Assembly: GCA_004352715.1 (NCBI GenBank)
Contig: SCFE01000002.1
Location: 4,920,378 to 4,984,377 of the forward strand
DNA from: Hofstenia miamia
Taxonomy: Eukaryota; Xenacoelomorpha; Acoela
Direction of reading: 5' to 3'
Length of the DNA stretch: 64,000 nt
Shown one piece after another: positions 63,088 through 64,000 of this stretch. The translations under genes were made by a program, and so were the position numbers. Numbering within the stretch: the stretch's first letter is position 1; the number at the start of each line of letters is the position of its first letter. Below the pieces are notes generated by a model. That model ran no database searches and was not told where the DNA came from. It worked only from the letters and a program-made list of their open reading frames with translations.

Positions 63088-63105
63088 TGGTGACCCCGAC
63101 GTGAT
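63088..63105 (+). promoter_or_regulatory. LTR-retrotransposon primer-binding site, tRNA-Trp type
   Basis: TGGTGACCCCGACGTGAT is complementary to the 3' end of metazoan tRNA-Trp (…ATCACGTCGGGGTCA plus CCA), from memory of that tRNA. It directly abuts the LTR. It fits a Gypsy-type element. Confidence 0.8.
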
Positions 63106-63568
63106 CCTGAACGGGTGTCAAGTCATGAAGAATTTCCTTGAGATCCGCTGTCCAATTCATCTGGAAGGAAAGTCAATGCTACAGTGCCAAAAGGTTTTGT
63201 TATTTGTTGTTCTCAGTAATCGCTGGCCACAATTGGTGTATGGGATGCGTTATACAGAACATGGGCCTGGTTTTGAAGGTTAAATCCAATGCCTCTCTGC
63301 AAAATGCACCCCATCAAAAGTGAGTTAGCCACGCCTACTCCTTAGTTTTGCATGTTTGAGCGAAGAGCCGTCGAATTGATACATTTGGNCTCTCTCGGCC
63401 GAGAAAGGCTTAAATAATTTCCAAAATGGCTACATAATCACCTAGAACAAAAGTATTGATTTCCAGGCGAAGGTGCAGAATACGATCACGCCGAAGCACG
63501 CAGAAAAAATAAATACTTTTGATGGTGAAACGCTGAGACATATTAAGCATTTAAAAAATAATTGATAT

Positions 63569-63754
63569 TGTAACATCAGTCGGTAGTTGTTGTTATTTAT
63601 TGGCCAGATCACGCGCTTTTCGTATTTACTAGTTGTTTTCATGTTTGTAAATATTGTAAATACGCATTGTATATAAGACACCCAAGCATCTGTAAATAGA
63701 GAAATAGTTTCACAGTGTTCTCTTGTTCGCTAGAATCACCCCAGTGATTCTACA
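63569..63754 (+). mobile_element. LTR, unit two (186 bp)
   Basis: Identical to the LTR at 62902-63087, offset by 667 bp. The flanking bases on both sides are also identical. Confidence 0.75.
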
Positions 63755-63772
63755 TGGTGACCCCGACGTGAT
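63755..63772 (+). promoter_or_regulatory. Primer-binding site, second copy
   Basis: Same TGGTGACCCCGACGTGAT directly after the second LTR. Confidence 0.75.
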
Positions 63773-64000
63773 CCTGAACGGGTGTCAAGTCATGAAGAAT
63801 TTCCTTGAGATCCGCTGTCCAATTCATCTGGAAGGAAAGTCAATGCTACAGTGCCAAAAGGTTTTGTTATTTGTTGTTCTCAGTAATCGCTGGCCACAAT
63901 TGGTGTATGGGATGCGTTATACAGAACATGGGCCTGGTTTTGAAGGTTAAATCCAATGCCTCTCTGCAAAATGCACCCCATCAAAAGTGAGTTAGCCACG

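Larger units (their letters stand above)
62724..64000 (+). repeat. Exact 667 bp-period tandem duplication with an N at 63390
   Basis: 63391-64000 repeats 62724-63333 with no difference that I can see. Each unit holds flank, LTR, primer-binding site and about 300 bp of internal sequence, with no gag or pol. It is either a tandem short LTR element or an unmerged contig overlap. The unit ends in CTCTCTCGGCCGAGAAAGGC-type text at its start. Confidence 0.85.

Noticed and set aside
1-64000. tRNA, rRNA, CRISPR, operon or phage features
   Set aside because: No cloverleaf with A/B boxes, no rRNA-like text, no regularly spaced unique-spacer array; the only T-loop-like match is the LTR primer-binding site.

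Overview
This 64 kb window is AT-rich eukaryotic DNA from an animal. The evidence is spliced exons with GT/AG borders, a seven-exon DHHC palmitoyltransferase gene, a secreted PAN-TSP1 gene, and a dense load of metazoan transposons (three LINE families, hAT, pogo/Tigger, a Gypsy-type LTR element, several MITEs, many AT microsatellites). Introns range from about 41-48 bp to more than 1 kb. That mix suggests an invertebrate with a TE-rich, AT-rich genome, but I cannot name the phylum from sequence alone. There is no operon structure, no CRISPR array and no recognisable tRNA or rRNA gene.

Layout. 0-5 kb: fragments of a CCHC/endonuclease/RT LINE (family A) in both orientations, broken by assembly gaps (two of exactly 1000 N). 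5.4-6.2 kb: a minus-strand terminal exon with a TSP1-like motif, and a plus-strand two-exon coding fragment of unknown function. 6.7 kb: a solo LTR. 8.6 kb: a decayed minus-strand coding fragment. 10.5-11.5 kb: a hAT element keeping only the transposase C-terminus. 13.2 kb: a Cys-containing terminal exon. 13.8 and 34.6-36.0 kb: LINE family B. 14.7-19.1 kb: MITEs and a pogo element nested in a hAT-like element. 23.2-24.9 kb: the PAN-TSP1 secreted-protein gene. 25-40 kb: mostly gene-poor, with LINE scraps, a TIR-like element and microsatellites. 40.6-50.2 kb: a repeat-dominated block with LINE family C (RT with YADD), direct repeats, an inverted-repeat element, a TGCCCAG minisatellite and a 350 bp tandem duplication. 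50.8-52.0 kb: scrambled LINE A pieces. 53.4-54.3 kb: a decayed hAT-like transposon gene. 56.0-59.8 kb: a ZDHHC6-like gene. 60.1 kb: a possible membrane-protein exon. 62.7-64.0 kb: two identical 667 bp-spaced units, each with a 186 bp LTR followed directly by a tRNA-Trp-type primer-binding site.

Only two genes look intact in part. The ZDHHC6-like enzyme is expected to S-palmitoylate proteins in the endomembrane system. The PAN-TSP1 protein and the related Cys-rich terminal exons look extracellular. Six isolated single N positions (6206, 8539, 18602, 38205, 46219, 63390) look like contig joins with zero or negative gap, and several unusual structures sit exactly on them, so those need checking against reads.
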